Below are positions 46,489 to 58,747 of a DNA stretch of 64,000 bases, in pieces. The DNA is taken from contig JBANSL010000013.1 in the NCBI GenBank assembly GCA_037127255.1, forward strand, positions 11,056,688-11,120,687, given 5' to 3'. Under the pieces are notes generated by a model. The model was given only the letters and a program-made list of their open reading frames with translations. It ran no database searches and was not told where the DNA came from. Made by a program: the position numbers and the translations under genes. The DNA comes from Persicaria tinctoria (taxonomy: Eukaryota > Streptophyta > Magnoliopsida > Caryophyllales > Polygonaceae). Position 1 is the first letter of the stretch. Each line of letters starts with the position of its first letter.

Positions 46489-46900
46489 GGAGACCTTCCA
46501 ATTTAACATCGATTTAAGCGAAAGTTGATCTTATCCAATTCAGTATACTATCTTTAATTTTAATCCGACAAAAAGAAAAAAGTTTTCGTTTTTTCCGTTT
46601 ATTAACGAAATCACTCTTAAACAGAATGTAATTATAATACAATAAGCTATAACGGTACCTGCTACTAACTGTTTAACTGAAATTGAAAAATCGATGGAAA
46701 CCTTCCAATTTAACATCAATTTAAGCGAAAGTTGATCTTATCCAATCAAGTATACTATCTTTAATTTTAGTCATAAAAAAAAAAGAAATTTTCGTTTTTT
46801 CCGTTTATTAACGATATCATTCTCAATAAAAATGCAGTTATAATACAATAAGTTATAACGGTTCGTATCACTAAGTGAAATCGAAAAATTGATTTTTGCA
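46489..46900. repeat. tandem direct duplication, ~207-bp unit, two copies
   Basis: Copy 1 (46489-46695) and copy 2 (46696-46900) share CCTTCCAATTTAACATC, TTTAAGCGAAAGTTGATC and TTCCGTTTATTAACGA in order, with scattered differences. It lies about 0.65 kb upstream of the VIM start codon. Confidence 0.88.
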
Positions 46901-47542
46901 ATTGATCAAATTATAATTTACAAACCAAACCAAAAGCAACACTTTAATAAAATTAAACATTTCTTATTAAAAGATTGTTCATTCGGACCATATAAACACT
47001 TTCATAAACCATCGCCGATCCAAATCCCACTAACCATACCAAATGGAGCCGAAACTAACCATGGTTGACAACAGCCTGTTAAACTTTACCAGGGGCATCC
47101 TCGTCATCAGGCCTTGTATTGAACCTCTTGGGCGATGTGCAAAGGATGTGGGTGAGATTAACAGTACGGATGTAAACGGCAACTCCAGTGAGAAAAGGAA
47201 AGTGGGTCGGACACGCCACACGGTTACTAAAAGCTCATCACACGGTCAATAATCACTAATCATAAAAATCAACGGTTAAACAAAGAGGTGCAGGGGTCTA
47301 AGGTGGACTCGCCCGCGCTGTATAATTTCTGAAATTCAAATCCCCCTCTCACTGTTTTTTCAAAACCGCCGCCCTCCACTTTCCCCTTCTTCCCCATCTC
47401 TCCTCCCTATAAAACAAAGCGCAAAATCAGCGGAAGCAATCAGCTCTTGAAACCCTCGAAATCGAACCAGGCAACCGATACTCACACATTTTCTCTCACA
47501 TTGTCCTGTTTAACAGGTGTTTGTGGTTTTCCGGTACCGGAA
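46901..47542 (+). promoter_or_regulatory. VIM promoter and 5'UTR
   Basis: A TATA box CTATAAAA lies at 47407-47414 with a start site expected near 47440. The ~100-bp leader before the ATG at 47543 is open in frame but begins with TTG, so it is read as 5'UTR. The start context GGAAATGGCC is favourable. Confidence 0.6.
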
Positions 47543-50500
47543 ATGGCCAACCAGCTTCCGTGCGACGGCGAGGGGAAGTGCATGGTCTGCGGGAGTAAGC
47601 CATTGGATGCGGAGGTGCTGACTTGTAAAACGTGTGTCACTCCTTGGCACGTTGAGTGCCTCGCGGTTAAGCCTGAATCGCTGGCCTCGACGCTTGACTG
47701 GGAGTGTCCCGACTGTGATGTGTCTGCTGTGTCCGCCGTCGGCGACGCGGCTGCTGTGAACTCTTCCGCCGGTGGCGGGAGCCTCGTCGCTGCTATTAAG
47801 GCCATAGAGGCGGATGCGAGTCTCTCCGAGCAGGAGAAGGCGCGGAGACGTCAGGAACTTTTGAGTGGAAAATCTGGATCTGGCGATGATTCGAATCTGA
47901 AAGTGAAGGACGACAACGATATCCTCTCGATTCTCGGCGAGAACATGAACTGCTCGTTCTGTATGCAACTTCCTGATCGTCCTGTCACGGTGAAGCTTCT
48001 TTCCCTTATTTTTAATTCTGCTGCATTTTCTTGCTTCATCCATTTGCTTCATTAATGTTAGGGTTTCTGTTGTTCGGTTGGCCTAGTGACGATGCCTATA
48101 CTTTATTTTTGATTTAGTGATTCACTGCTTTTGAATCGTGTGACCTTAAAGCTTCAATTTGCGTAGTTGACTTGTCTTCAACTGAAATTTCGTAAATAGT
48201 GATATTGAAAATTTGAATTTCTAGTCTAGTGTTGGAACCGCGGGTTTTATCCTGGCATATTCTAGTTATTGTACCAAATGGATGGGTGTTTAGGGGCACA
48301 TGCACTGTTCAAGATGATGCTGTTCTAGAATGTCTATATTGTTGGAAAATAGAAATATGAATGGGGACAAATATAGTCTATGTAGAATAAATAGCTATTC
48401 TGATGGCAATGATCTATGTAGCATATATTGTTCTGAGTTGTGGAGTTTAGGTTTATAAAACTTTAAACCTACTTGTTGTAGGTATGTTTACCCTGCACAT
48501 TATTTCCATGTATTTGCAAGCATAATTAACATTTGAGATAACACAATGCTGGGGTTTGTAAAGTACAATAGAAGGAATTGAACTTGAAGAAGATTTTTTG
48601 AGTGTTAATTAGGAAACAAGAAGTAATTTGAAGCATCCTGGAGAGATATAAACATATAAAATAGAAGTAATTGAACTTGAAGTAATTTCTATGTATTTAC
48701 AAGCATAATTAACATTTGAGATAACACAATGCTGGGTTTTGTAAAGTAAAATAGAAGAAATTGAACGTGAAGGTTATTTTTTCAGTGTTAATTAGGAAGC
48801 AGGAAGTAATTTGAAGCATCCTGGAAAGCTATAAACAAATAAAATACGATGACTAGCGTTTTTTTTGAAGATGCTTAACTGTTTCCTCATCTATTCAGTT
48901 TCTTTTTCTGGAAACCGTTATGTAGCTTTGTCGTAATTGTGACCTTTTTTCCCATTTCAGACTCCATGTGGTCATAATTTCTGCTTGAAGTGTTTTGAGA
49001 AATGGGTGAAGCAAGGAAAAAAGACATGTGCCAAGTGCCGGGAAACCATTCCTGCTAAGATGCTCTCCCAGCCTAGAATCAATGCTTCACTTGTATTTGC
49101 CATTCGAATGGCGAGAAAGCCATCAGCTGGTCAAGTGGTTGGTCCAAGAGTTATTCATTTTGTTGATGATGCAGAGCGTCCTGATAAAGCATTTACAACT
49201 GACAGGGCTAAGAAAAGTGGCAATGCTAATGCTAAAAGTGGGAAAATATTTGTTACCATTCCAAGTGATCATCTTGGGCCAATTCTTGCGGAAAATGATC
49301 CGGTGAAGAATACGGGGGTGCTGGTTGGTGACAGTTGGACTGACCGATTGGCGTGCAGACAATGGGGTGCTCACTTCCCACATGTTAGTGGCATTGCTGG
49401 ACAATCAGGTTTTGGTGCACAATCTGTGGTTCTTTCAGGAGGTTATGAGGACGACCAGGACAATGGGGAGTGGTTCTTATACACTGGAAGGTTGGTGTAA
49501 ACGTATTTTTACTGAATATTCTGATTGCCATTATTTGTTTGCTTATTTGCATTGTTACTTTATGCTCAATATATCTTTTAGTTGCTGGATATGAGCTGCT
49601 ACTAACTTGTTTGATTATTGTTTTCATTTACTGATTGTATGACAGTGGGGGGCGTGATCTTAGTGGAAACAAACGTACAAACAAGACGCATTGTTGTGAT
49701 CAGAAGTTCACGAATGCTAATGAGGCTTTGCGACTCAGTTGCAGAAAAGGTTACCCTGTTCGAGTTGTTAGGTGAGTGTCCTAAGTCGTCTTTCCTAGCT
49801 TTTAGAGGTTGATTTGAATCTGCCAAGAACTGAGAGAGTATTTCTGCTTGTTGTTATTGCTACCATTAATGACTTAATATCCATGGATCAAGAGAAATTT
49901 ATACATGGTTGTACTGCCATCTTGATATATATTATGTGGTAGACACCCAAATCCTTGTCTCCTAGAAGATGGCATGCCATTGCAATTGCATGGTGCTTTG
50001 TCTTCGCCTCCAACAATGCTTTGCTTGCCTCAACCACATGCTTTTTCATGCTGATTGTTGCATACGTCTTTTATAGTGTTGTCATATGATGTTGGTTTGA
50101 TAACTTAAGTTGTGATCAATGTTTTCTTTTAACATGTTGATTACTAAGTTATATATGCCTTTGCCTTAATTTTTCCATACAGGTCCCATAAAGAAAAGCG
50201 TTCAAATTATGCTCCAGAGGAAGGTGTCCGCTATGATGGTATTTATAGAATTGAAAAGTGCTGGAGAAGTGCGGGTCACCAGGTAATGTCTTTCTTCATA
50301 AATGAAAAATATTTGCTTTGTGATTTTCCATACTGATACTTCTCCTGCATTAGGGTTTCAAGATGTGCAGATATCTCTTTGTCAGATGTGATAATAGTCC
50401 TGCTCCATGGACTGGGTACGTACTCTATTCATTATTCCTGTTTTTATGACCAGTGGCCATTTTGGGGATATCTAATTGAGACCCTGTTCTTCTCTGTAGT

Positions 50501-51982
50501 GATGAACATGGTGATAGACCACGACCACTGCCTGTTGTTCCTGAGCTCAAGAAGGCTGTAGATATAACAGAAAGGAAAGAAAGCCCTCATTGGGACTTTG
50601 ATGTGAGTAAATACCTCTATTTTATGTTCAAAGGGAAATGGAAGGCTGATGGGGTGTTTAGTCCCACTACTTGTTAATATAAACCATCTATCCATAGATG
50701 GTGAGTGATTATATGGAAGTAAGTTGCCAATTGAATTTTCTTGTTTTTTATGTATCTTAGGAAACTGATGAGTGCTGGAAGTGGAAAAAGCCTCAGCCAG
50801 CTAGCAGGTTGTATAAAAATGGTAATGGCAAAAAGGCAGTTAGGAAAAGTTCTACCAAATCGGATGAAGAGAAGATTCTAAAAGGTTCTACTTCTATCTT
50901 ATGTCCTTATGTTTTTTCTTCTCTTTCTAGATGGGTGTAAGTAAACATGTGTACTTTTGATGAGCTAAAACATGTGTGCTTCATCCTTAAAACATATTTA
51001 CTCATCTGCAGCAAACATTTACTAATTGTCATTGCCAACCTTTTCCCTGCAGAATTTAGCTGTCTTCTATGTCGTAAGGTGATGACTCTTCCAGTCACAA
51101 CACCTTGTGCACACAACTTTTGTAAGTCGTGTTTGGAAGGGGCATTTACTGGCCAAGCATTTGTTAGAGAAAGAAGCAGAGGCGGGAGGCAGCTCCGGAC
51201 ACAAAAAAATGTCATGAAGTGCCCTACATGTACAACTGATATCTCTGAGTACCTCCAAAACATACAGGTATCAATACATTTTGTCTTCTATGGTGTTAGC
51301 TTTGCTGAGAAGTGCTGACATATCTTCATGGCTTAAATTATGCAATGGAAATAAGTTTGTTGAAAATTCTGACGCAGTAGATGTGTGCAGTGGCACAAAT
51401 CCTATGAGTTGTCATTTCATTTTATTTTGGTAGGCATGAGTAGTCATTTCATGTGTGCAAGGATCTTGTAAGTTTGTCCCTCATTTAATTTTTTAATCTT
51501 GAATTTGGCAGGTTAACAGAGAACTGATGGGAACAATAGATTTGCTGCAGCGTAAGATCGCAGATGAGAAAGCTGCTGCTGAAAGCGACGAGGCTGCTGC
51601 TGAAGGTGAGGAAGCTGCTGCTGAAGATGAGGAAGCTGCTGCTGCAGGTGAGGAGGAAATCTCCGAGACAGACATTGAGGAAGAGGATGCTACTTCTGAG
51701 GATTCTGATAACCTCAATTTAGAGTCTAATGAGATTGTAACCAAAGATGCACCAACAAAGGCTGCTGATGGTACAGAAGCTGTCCAGAGTGTCACTGATG
51801 TCCAACCCAAAGAAGCTGAGCCTGAGGCGAAGGCCGAGCCCACTGTAACCAAGGAAAAGGCTACTAGAAAGAAGAGAGGTGCTGCGGTTGAAGCTGGTGC
51901 CATTGTAGCTAGGAAATCACAGAGAGTCACCCGAAGTGGGTCACCATCGAGCCCTCTTCACCTGCGGTCCAAAGGCTTTTAA
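47543..51982 (+). CDS. VIM: VIM/ORTHRUS E3 ubiquitin ligase (PHD-RING-SRA-RING)
   Basis: Nine exons: 47543-47989, 48961-49490, 49646-49771, 50183-50282, 50354-50415, 50500-50602, 50761-50884, 51053-51267, 51512-51982. They join in frame to 2178 bp (725 aa), all GT-AG. Domains in order: PHD finger at ~13-60 ([27 protein letters not shown]), first RING at ~138-180 ([25 protein letters not shown]), SRA at ~268-420 ([42 protein letters not shown]), second RING at ~500-560 ([20 protein letters not shown]). Family members bind methylated or hemimethylated CG sites through the SRA domain, help MET1 maintain CG methylation, and act as ubiquitin ligases in the nucleus. The last exon has an acidic Ala/Glu repeat tract ([17 protein letters not shown]) that makes the tail longer than in the Arabidopsis proteins I recall. 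Intron 1 carries a tandem duplication at 48501-48846. No disabling change. Confidence 0.95.
48501..48846. repeat. tandem duplication in VIM intron 1, ~182-bp period
   Basis: Two copies share AAGCATAATTAACATTTGAG, ATAACACAATGCTGGG and AAGTAATTTGAAGCATCC in the same order with about 10% differences. Confidence 0.88.
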
Positions 51983-52727
51983 TGGGCGAACCACCTAAAT
52001 CAGCTGGTGATTGTGGTCGAAAACTCTTAAAACACAGAAGAACAGCATATCTGAAGGCTGTTGGGTAGTATATGTTATACTATGTATTATGCTGTTTACC
52101 TTTTGTCTGTCTTACAAAGAAGTCAATTCATCCGATGGAGCGATCCATCTGATTAAAGAACTTGGAATTTCAACATATTTTGAGGAGGTGGGAGGTTACA
52201 CAGGACTTGTTCAATGGCTTGCTTTTGCAATGTGGTTAGGGAGATGGTATACAAACTAGCCGGTTTAAAAGCCTTGATGTATTTTTCGAACCTTATGATG
52301 TGCAAATGTTTAAGAGATGACTTTGCTCAATTGTTGTTGTCTTCTGGTTTGGAAATTGAATGTACAGACTTTCTTTCTCACCAGTCACCATGAGTGTTTG
52401 GTAAAAATTACCGCTCTACAGTCTCTATTCCAAGATTGATTAATGCTTTGCTGTAACTTGTATCTATGTTAGTATATTTTTATCAGATTTTTTGTTGTAG
52501 AAAAGGGTTATTATTTTGTTATAGTTGAAAAGCAAGAATATCTTTTTTTTTTTTTACTTCTAAAAAGATGTGTATTTTAACTAGTTTTACGTCACTTTCA
52601 CCCTAATAAAAAAATTCAAGTTTTTGAAAAAGAACAGACCACCAAAATAATTCTTTCCTAATAAAAAAATGAAAAAAGAAAAAAAGAATAGACCGTCAAA
52701 ATATTTATAGGTATGTATTTTTTTTAT
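51983..52727 (+). other. VIM 3'UTR and intergenic DNA
   Basis: The first few hundred bases are probably the VIM 3'UTR. The rest is T-rich with no gene, ending at the poly-T (minus-strand poly-A) of the next LINE. Confidence 0.5.
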
Positions 52728-53815
52728 AAGGTAAATATTTCGATGGGGTCCGACCCTGCTGGACCACCATCCAAGGCATCCTTGCGGATGAGGACGTTCA
52801 GAGCAGAATCAGTGAAGAGGTCCTGCGTGGGCGTTGTGTGAATGAAGTCGCGTAGTCTTGTCGGCGGTCGAATTGACCTCCCGGAAAACATGGTTGAATT
52901 GCACCCTTTCAAATTGTTGGAGTTGGAGCAGGGTGTCGGAAATCAGCATCTCGATCTCCCACGGACAACACCATAGACCTCGCAAACTGTTGATGACGGT
53001 AAGGCTGTCGCCTTCAATCATAATGCTGGAAAGTCGAAGCTCCTTTGCTTTGGCGATGCCTCCTCTGATCGCTCGATGAGTTGCTCGAGTTTTCTGGTGG
53101 TGGTATGTGGGCTCATCATCAAAGGTTAATTTAGAGGCAACCCAGTTTTATATTTGTTGTCTGGTATAATTCTCCACAGTATGGATTGATGTTGTATTTA
53201 GATTTTCAAATACTTTCCGATTCCAACTTGTCCATAGGAGCCACCATGTCGTCGCCAGTCTTACTTTTTGCTCAGGGTTGAGTTTAGCAAAATTTTCAGA
53301 TACAATGTTTTTGATCGATTTGTTTATAGTTTCAAATTATCGAATCACTTTTTTCAATGTTTGGGTCAATTTTGTGAATCAGTTATAGGGTGTGATGACA
53401 TTCGATAAAGAGATGGGTTGGACTTTCATCTGTCTGATCGCACAGGGCGCAACTAAGTGGAACATGAATGTCTTTGTTTGCTAGTTCGGTTTTCGTCGGG
53501 ATTCCATCTAGTGCAAGTTTCCATATGAAGTTTTTGACTTTCGGAAATGTGTCTAGGGTCTATATCCATGTCATGTCACTAGTTTCTTCTGTATTTTGCC
53601 TTGTGATATGTGCTAGGGCACTTGCTGTGCTGAACCAACCATTTTTACTTGATTTCCAGTATAGTATGTCTTCTATTTCATGTTCTGGTATGTAGATGTT
53701 ATTGATCTTGTTGACCACATCCATCGGGAGGATATTTATAGGTGTGTGGAATTGGTTGAGATGCATCAATGTATGGTGTATTGCGGAAATAATAAAACAA
53801 TAGTTTGACAATTAG
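52728..53815 (-). mobile_element. 5'-truncated, decayed LINE
   Basis: The minus strand encodes LINE pieces in several frames: near 53560-53811 the region before the zinc domain (EDILYWKSSKNGWFSTASAL), then zinc-domain remnants, and at 52809-53021 an RNase H part (MIEGDSLTVINSLRG, HVFREVNSTADKTTRL). The poly-A tail is the poly-T near 52720-52730. Its 3' end (IRKDALDGG) resembles that of the LINE at 34165-35000, suggesting the same family. Target duplication not found. Confidence 0.75.
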
Positions 53816-54118
53816 TTTAGTCCATTTCTAGGGTATTCATTTGATTGATCAGAGATAGAGATAGGGTGAATAACAAACCTATTCAATGCTAGTCATAATG
53901 AAGTATAAGGAACTAGAAAAAATCTCTTTATTTTAACTATCAAAATGTTTTTTTTAATGGTCCCTCTCCATTCTTTGCCACATGACCAGTGACAGAGCAT
54001 GGGAGAGCACGTGTCCCCTCTCTCATTCGACGAACTACCTATGTGTATTATTCTATCGATAATTTCATTTTGAATATTTGATAGATATAATATGCCATAA
54101 TTCGTCATCAAGTAAAAT

Positions 54119-54893
54119 TAGGGATGACAATGGGTGGGGTGGTGGGTGGGTGGACCCCAATTTCACCCGACCCACCATGGATGATCCATCACCCCACCCG
54201 ATCCACTTCACCCAAATCCATCGGGTGAGCGGGTAAATTGGGTGAAATATGGATGATATATGGGTGATTTTTGCTAAATACACATCATTGAATTCCAACA
54301 AAACATGTAGAGAAAACAGTGGCTAAAATAACATCATCTTGCACATTAAGTCTTAAATAAGTCATCATAAGTTTACATAACATTGTCTTAAACATATGAC
54401 CATAAGTTTTAAACACAAACGATAGTTTAAATAGCATTGTCTTAAGGAAAATAAGTCATCCAGCAACATCAAGACAAGTGTGGTAGAGGACGAAGAGGAT
54501 AAGATGTTTGCAGAACGAAGTGCCGATTAGGAAGTTATGGTTTAATAAATTTGAAAGTTTATATGTTTTTTTATATAAAATATATAAACAATACTTTTAT
54601 AATGTAGATGGATGGTGGATCGGGTAACCATTCCGGAATGGCTAACCGGAAAGGACTTGTGGATAGTATCCATAGATCCCCGGTTCGAACCCCGGAATGA
54701 TCGCTCTTTATTTACCTATTCAAGGGTGGTGGATCGGGTCGGATGGTGGATCGGGTGTGGGTGGAAAAAATCTCACCTCACCCGACCCACCACCCATATC
54801 CACTTTCCACTAGCCTTTTTTCGGGTTTTCACCCACTTTTTCAGGTCGGGTGATTCGGGTTCGAGTCGGGTACGGGTGAAATTGCCATCCCTA
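54119..54893. mobile_element. hAT-type non-autonomous element (775 bp) with tRNA-like core
   Basis: Ends TAGGGATGACAATGGGT and the inverse of AATTGCCATCCCTA form the TIR. Flanking AGTAAAAT (54111-54118) and AGTAAAAC (54894-54901) match 7 of 8. Subterminal GGGTGGTGGATCGGGT-type repeats occur on both sides. Between them lies a tRNA-like sequence (54631-54700). Confidence 0.8.
54631..54700 (+). ncRNA. tRNA-like insert with A-box and B-box
   Basis: TGGCTAACCGG at 54639-54649 matches the RNA polymerase III A-box at 10 of 11 positions. GGTTCGAACCC at 54682-54692 matches the B-box fully, with normal tRNA-like spacing of 32 nt. A TGGA-loop-TCCA stem lies between. A normal 7-bp acceptor stem is not formed in the standard register, although CATTCCG and CGGAATG do pair. 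Likely a tRNA pseudogene or SINE head inside the hAT element. Confidence 0.45.
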
Positions 54894-55144
54894 AGTAAAA
54901 CGTTATGAATATTTTAAAATCGAAGGTATATGAATAACTTTAATTTTATTTCAATAAACTATAATGCTTTTTTATTTTACTTAGATTGTCATTCACATAT
55001 TACTATTCATCTAGAGAGCTTCGAAATAAAATGTCATATCACTTATTTCGATAATTAGGTAAGAAGAGTACCCACATTAGTGGTTTTTAGTGGGTTTTTT
55101 GAGGCAAAAAAATATTATAATATTAGAGAAGGATTAAAAACTTA

Positions 55145-56765
55145 ATTTTGAGTTGCTTGTTTTTTTTTTGGTGGGCAAACCGGGGAGAACCCCATACACA
55201 GATTAAACAAAGAACAGAAATGTAGCAAAATAAACAAAGCCCTATAACCCGGGCACAACCGGTCTCTCGACAAACCCTGAGCGTCCTCCAACAGTCCACG
55301 ATTGCAGCAGTCCGGGGGCTCCGGCAACAGATGCAACCCAACCGGTAAGGAGTAAGCGAAGGAGGTGATGGCATCGGCCACCACGTTCGCCTCACGATAG
55401 ACATGTCGAAATCGGATTGACCAATCTCTACTCAGGAAGCCATGGCACACACTCATCAGGCTGAATAGGGGATGCAAGTCTTTGATTCCCCTTGTAATGA
55501 GCTTCACCAGCAGCTCCGAGTCCATCTCCACGATGACCTTCTTGTACCCTAACGACCAAGCCAACTCCAGTCCTCTTATGATACCCCAACCTTCCGCCCA
55601 GGGGACCGAGCAGGACCCAAGGTTGACGACAAACCCTCCCAACCATCTCGCCTCGTCGTCTCTAACAGCCCTTCCAGCAACGGCCTTGAAACCGTCGGGC
55701 AGCGCTCCGTCCGTATTAACTTTCACCCAGCCCATCTCCGACTTCTCCCAGTTGATTTTCTTCCTTTGGCGATCTTTCGTGGTGGTCTTGCTCCCGTTAT
55801 TCAGCATAGCCCTCCGGTACTGTCGTACCTCTTCAATACATCCTCCCACCGTCAGCACAAGGTCTCTCCCATCCCGAAACACAGCTCCATTGCGCTTCTT
55901 CCAAATGCCCCATGTCACTACCGCGAACAAGCTGCTCCATTCCACACCGTCCTCCACATGATCCGAATCCAAGAGATTCTGTCTTATACATATCGCAAAG
56001 GGCGCTTGCCAATAGCTGCTCCTCTGCTCCGCCGGCACCACCTGCATCCAAAGAGCGTCAACAGTACCACAGTCCCTAAAGAGATGTTCGAGGGTTTCAT
56101 CAAATGTCTTACAGACAGGGCAAAGGGTAGAGTTACCGAATCCACGACGGGCACGCTCCATGTTGGTGAGGATTCATCCCTTGCTCATGAGCCACACAAA
56201 AGCGCGTAGCCTCTCGTTAACCTCCAGTTTCCAGATTTTCTTGAAGAATTGGCCATCATTGTGGTGCCAATTTTGCCACTTGCAAATCTTGGAATAGCCT
56301 GTATTCGCAGAGTATTCCCCGTCACTGGAATGCTTCCAACTCGGAGTATCCTCACCTTCCATCAAAGCTACCGAGGCTAGCCTAAGCAGGGCATTCGCCG
56401 GGAAGGTAGCCTCCAAACACTCCCAGCACCACCCTTTCCCATGATCCCACATCTCAGCCACTGAGATCTGTTGATCGCTACTCATATCCACACCGAAAAG
56501 TTCACCCATCGGGTCTTCGAACAACCAAGCGTCTTCCCAGAACTTCACGCTTTCTCCATCCCTAACGTTCCATCTAAGACCTGGGCTCACCACTTCGCTA
56601 AGACCCTTCCTGATTCCCTTCCAAACATGCGAGGCACTGCTCGATTGACCAAGCGCGATGCCTATGTACTTTCCGTTCAGAATCTCCCTCCAAAGACCCT
56701 CCTTGCCCATGATGAATCGCCAACCCAACTTGGAAACCAGGGCGAGATTCATCTCTTGCATAGAT
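55145..56765 (-). mobile_element. 5'-truncated LINE (~1.6 kb), one in-frame stop
   Basis: On the minus strand a single frame runs from about 56761 to 55142 with one TGA at 56176-56174. It encodes the post-RT region (MQEMNLALVSKLGWRFI, GIRKGLSEVV, RWNVRDGESVKFWEDAWL), the zinc domain (WKLEVNERLRAFVWLMSKG, then ILTNMERARRGFGNSTLC, CPVC, EHLFRDC) and RNase H (WVKVNTDGALPDGFKAVAG, VIVEMDSELLVKLITRG, HVYREANVVADAI). The tail is the poly-T near 55160-55170. It belongs to a different LINE lineage from the 7.4-kb copy, judging by the protein sequence. Confidence 0.9.
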
Positions 56766-56879
56766 AGAGAGAGAAGAAAGAGATAGAGAGAAGAGGGAGA
56801 GAGAGGGTGAGAATGGGTGGGACAAAGGGATGGTGGGACCGCATGATATTATTTATAAGTGCATAAATAACAAATGAGG

Positions 56880-57540
56880 GTTTTATGGATGTGGGTAGAC
56901 CTGTGCATGGACCGGGTTGAGCGGGCTTGGGTCCGACCTATGTGAAATCTTGGCCCATTATAGCGGGTCGGGCTTGGGCCAGACCCGATTTTTGGGCTAT
57001 CTATCTTGTCCAAACCTATCTACACTGGTGGGCCGGGTGGCCCTCCGGACTGCCCATTAAAAGTTTTTTTTTTTTTTTTAAACGTTTGATGTCAAACTTT
57101 ACCATGTGTCAAGTATCCTAAAAGATTGAAATTCCATACAATACAAAGGTATACAACTTTGAAATCACATCGTAAATCTTTAACGTAGATTCGTTTTAAT
57201 GTAAAGAATCTTGAAAATAATTTATTTAATAATATTGTATTCTTTGATTTATATGTGATTTGAATACTATTAGTGATTTAGTATATATAGGCGGTCGGGC
57301 CTACAAGCCCGCTTGGGATTGATCAATACATCTAGTAGTTTACTACAATTTCATATAAATAATATAATTAATATATATAGGCGGCCGGGCCTACCATCCC
57401 GCTTGGGATTGATCCTTGGCCCAAGCCCGGCCCTTTGGGCCTACCGGGCTGGGCCTATCGGCCCGCTTTGGCTAATTGCCTTACCCAAGCCAGTAAATTT
57501 AGTCGGGGGATGAACGGGCCGGGCAGGTTGACCCATGTAA
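56880..57540. repeat. GGGCC-rich degenerate transposon block
   Basis: Repeated GGGC/GCCC words in both orientations, including a direct repeat of TATATAGGCGG...CCCGCTTGGGATTGATC at about 57284 and 57376. Resembles subterminal repeats of a hAT-like element. Borders and target duplication not resolved. Confidence 0.4.
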
Positions 57541-58129
57541 AAAAAAAATAAGTTGGTTTTTTTTAAAGAGAGAGAGTGTGATAAAAGAGGTTAAGAAACT
57601 CGAACTAATGCGGATGCCCATGTTTAAATTTTTTAAAATTTTATTTCTTTTTATACATTCTTACCTATTTAGAGTACATCAAGTTATATTGCATTGCGTT
57701 TCCTATCCTTATTTTGTTTTTTGTTTTTCTTTTTCTTTTTTCGACTATTTCATTTATTTATTCGTACTTCATTTTTTAATGAGAAAAAGGACAAAATTTT
57801 ATCATAAACCGATGATTTTTATCTTAAAATAACATAATTTGTTGCCATATTATACAACCCTCTTATTTTGTTTATTGACGAGTTACCCATCTTTGGTGTT
57901 AAACCCCGAGCATGTGACCCAACCAACAAGACTAGATGAATTTTTTACCAATAAAGGAACGATTTTTTTCTAATATGTGGCTCTAAGCAGTAATCGCACA
58001 TTACAAACTTAATAAGAAGGATAGGATAGGTGTAATGTACACCGTAAATTCTCCCCATAATACATCGCTAATTAACATTGAATTGGACATTGTACATTTG
58101 TACGCATTTAATTGGATGTTACTGAATGG
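57541..58129. other. no gene recognised
   Basis: AT-rich with long T runs. Nothing supportable. Confidence 0.5.
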
Positions 58130-58402
58130 AGAATTTTTAGCAACGTCGGATCAGACGTTACTAGAGTAAATATTTTATTACAAGGAACAATCTCACACAG
58201 ACACAAACAAAAAAATGTCGGATGGCACAATTTCCGCCATTTTTTTATTGTTAGGCCTGATCCGATCTATACTAGCAACGTCTAATCCAACACCGTTGCC
58301 CGACCCGATCCTTCGCTAGCCATCGACAACTTCTCTATTCAACGTCAAATCTGACGTTCAAAATCCAATTCTACGTTAAACAACGGACGATAATTTGCAG
58401 TG
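58130..58402. mobile_element. possible CACTA-type element terminus
   Basis: The right end reads TTTGCAGTG at 58402, the complement of CACTGCAAA. Upstream are repeated, partly palindromic words such as AACGTCGGATCAGACGTT and AACGTCAAATCTGACGTT, like CACTA subterminal repeats. No left terminus with CACTG was found, so it may be a fragment. Confidence 0.35.
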
Positions 58403-58747
58403 TAGTCTTTGCAAGAAAATATACCTTAATTTCAATGTACTGAAGCTAACAGCTAATTCATTAAAACCAGGGGAAAACACTTCTGTCAAGGAAACATTTC
58501 CCTTTTTGGTCGTTTAATATATTTCCATAGACACAAATTAGAAAACTAAATAAAGAGAAACTAAAATTTGAACAAAAAGATGGATAATAAAGCACCCAAC
58601 TCACTGCACTCACCTTCAACTTTTAGTGTAATACCAAATGTGTTACTTACCAATTACCCTTGAGTGATTATGGAAGACCATTTCTGGATTTTTGGTAAAG
58701 ATATACTGTATATAACAGGACATTGGACTACAATGTCTACCAGCAAA

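Noticed and set aside
47447..47542. N-terminal extension of VIM
   Set aside because: Begins with TTG and is not PHD-like. The ATG at 47543 has good context and gives the expected MANQLPC-type start.
55482..56209. Plus-strand frames over the LINE at 55145-56765
   Set aside because: Antisense shadows of the RNase H and zinc-domain coding sequence.
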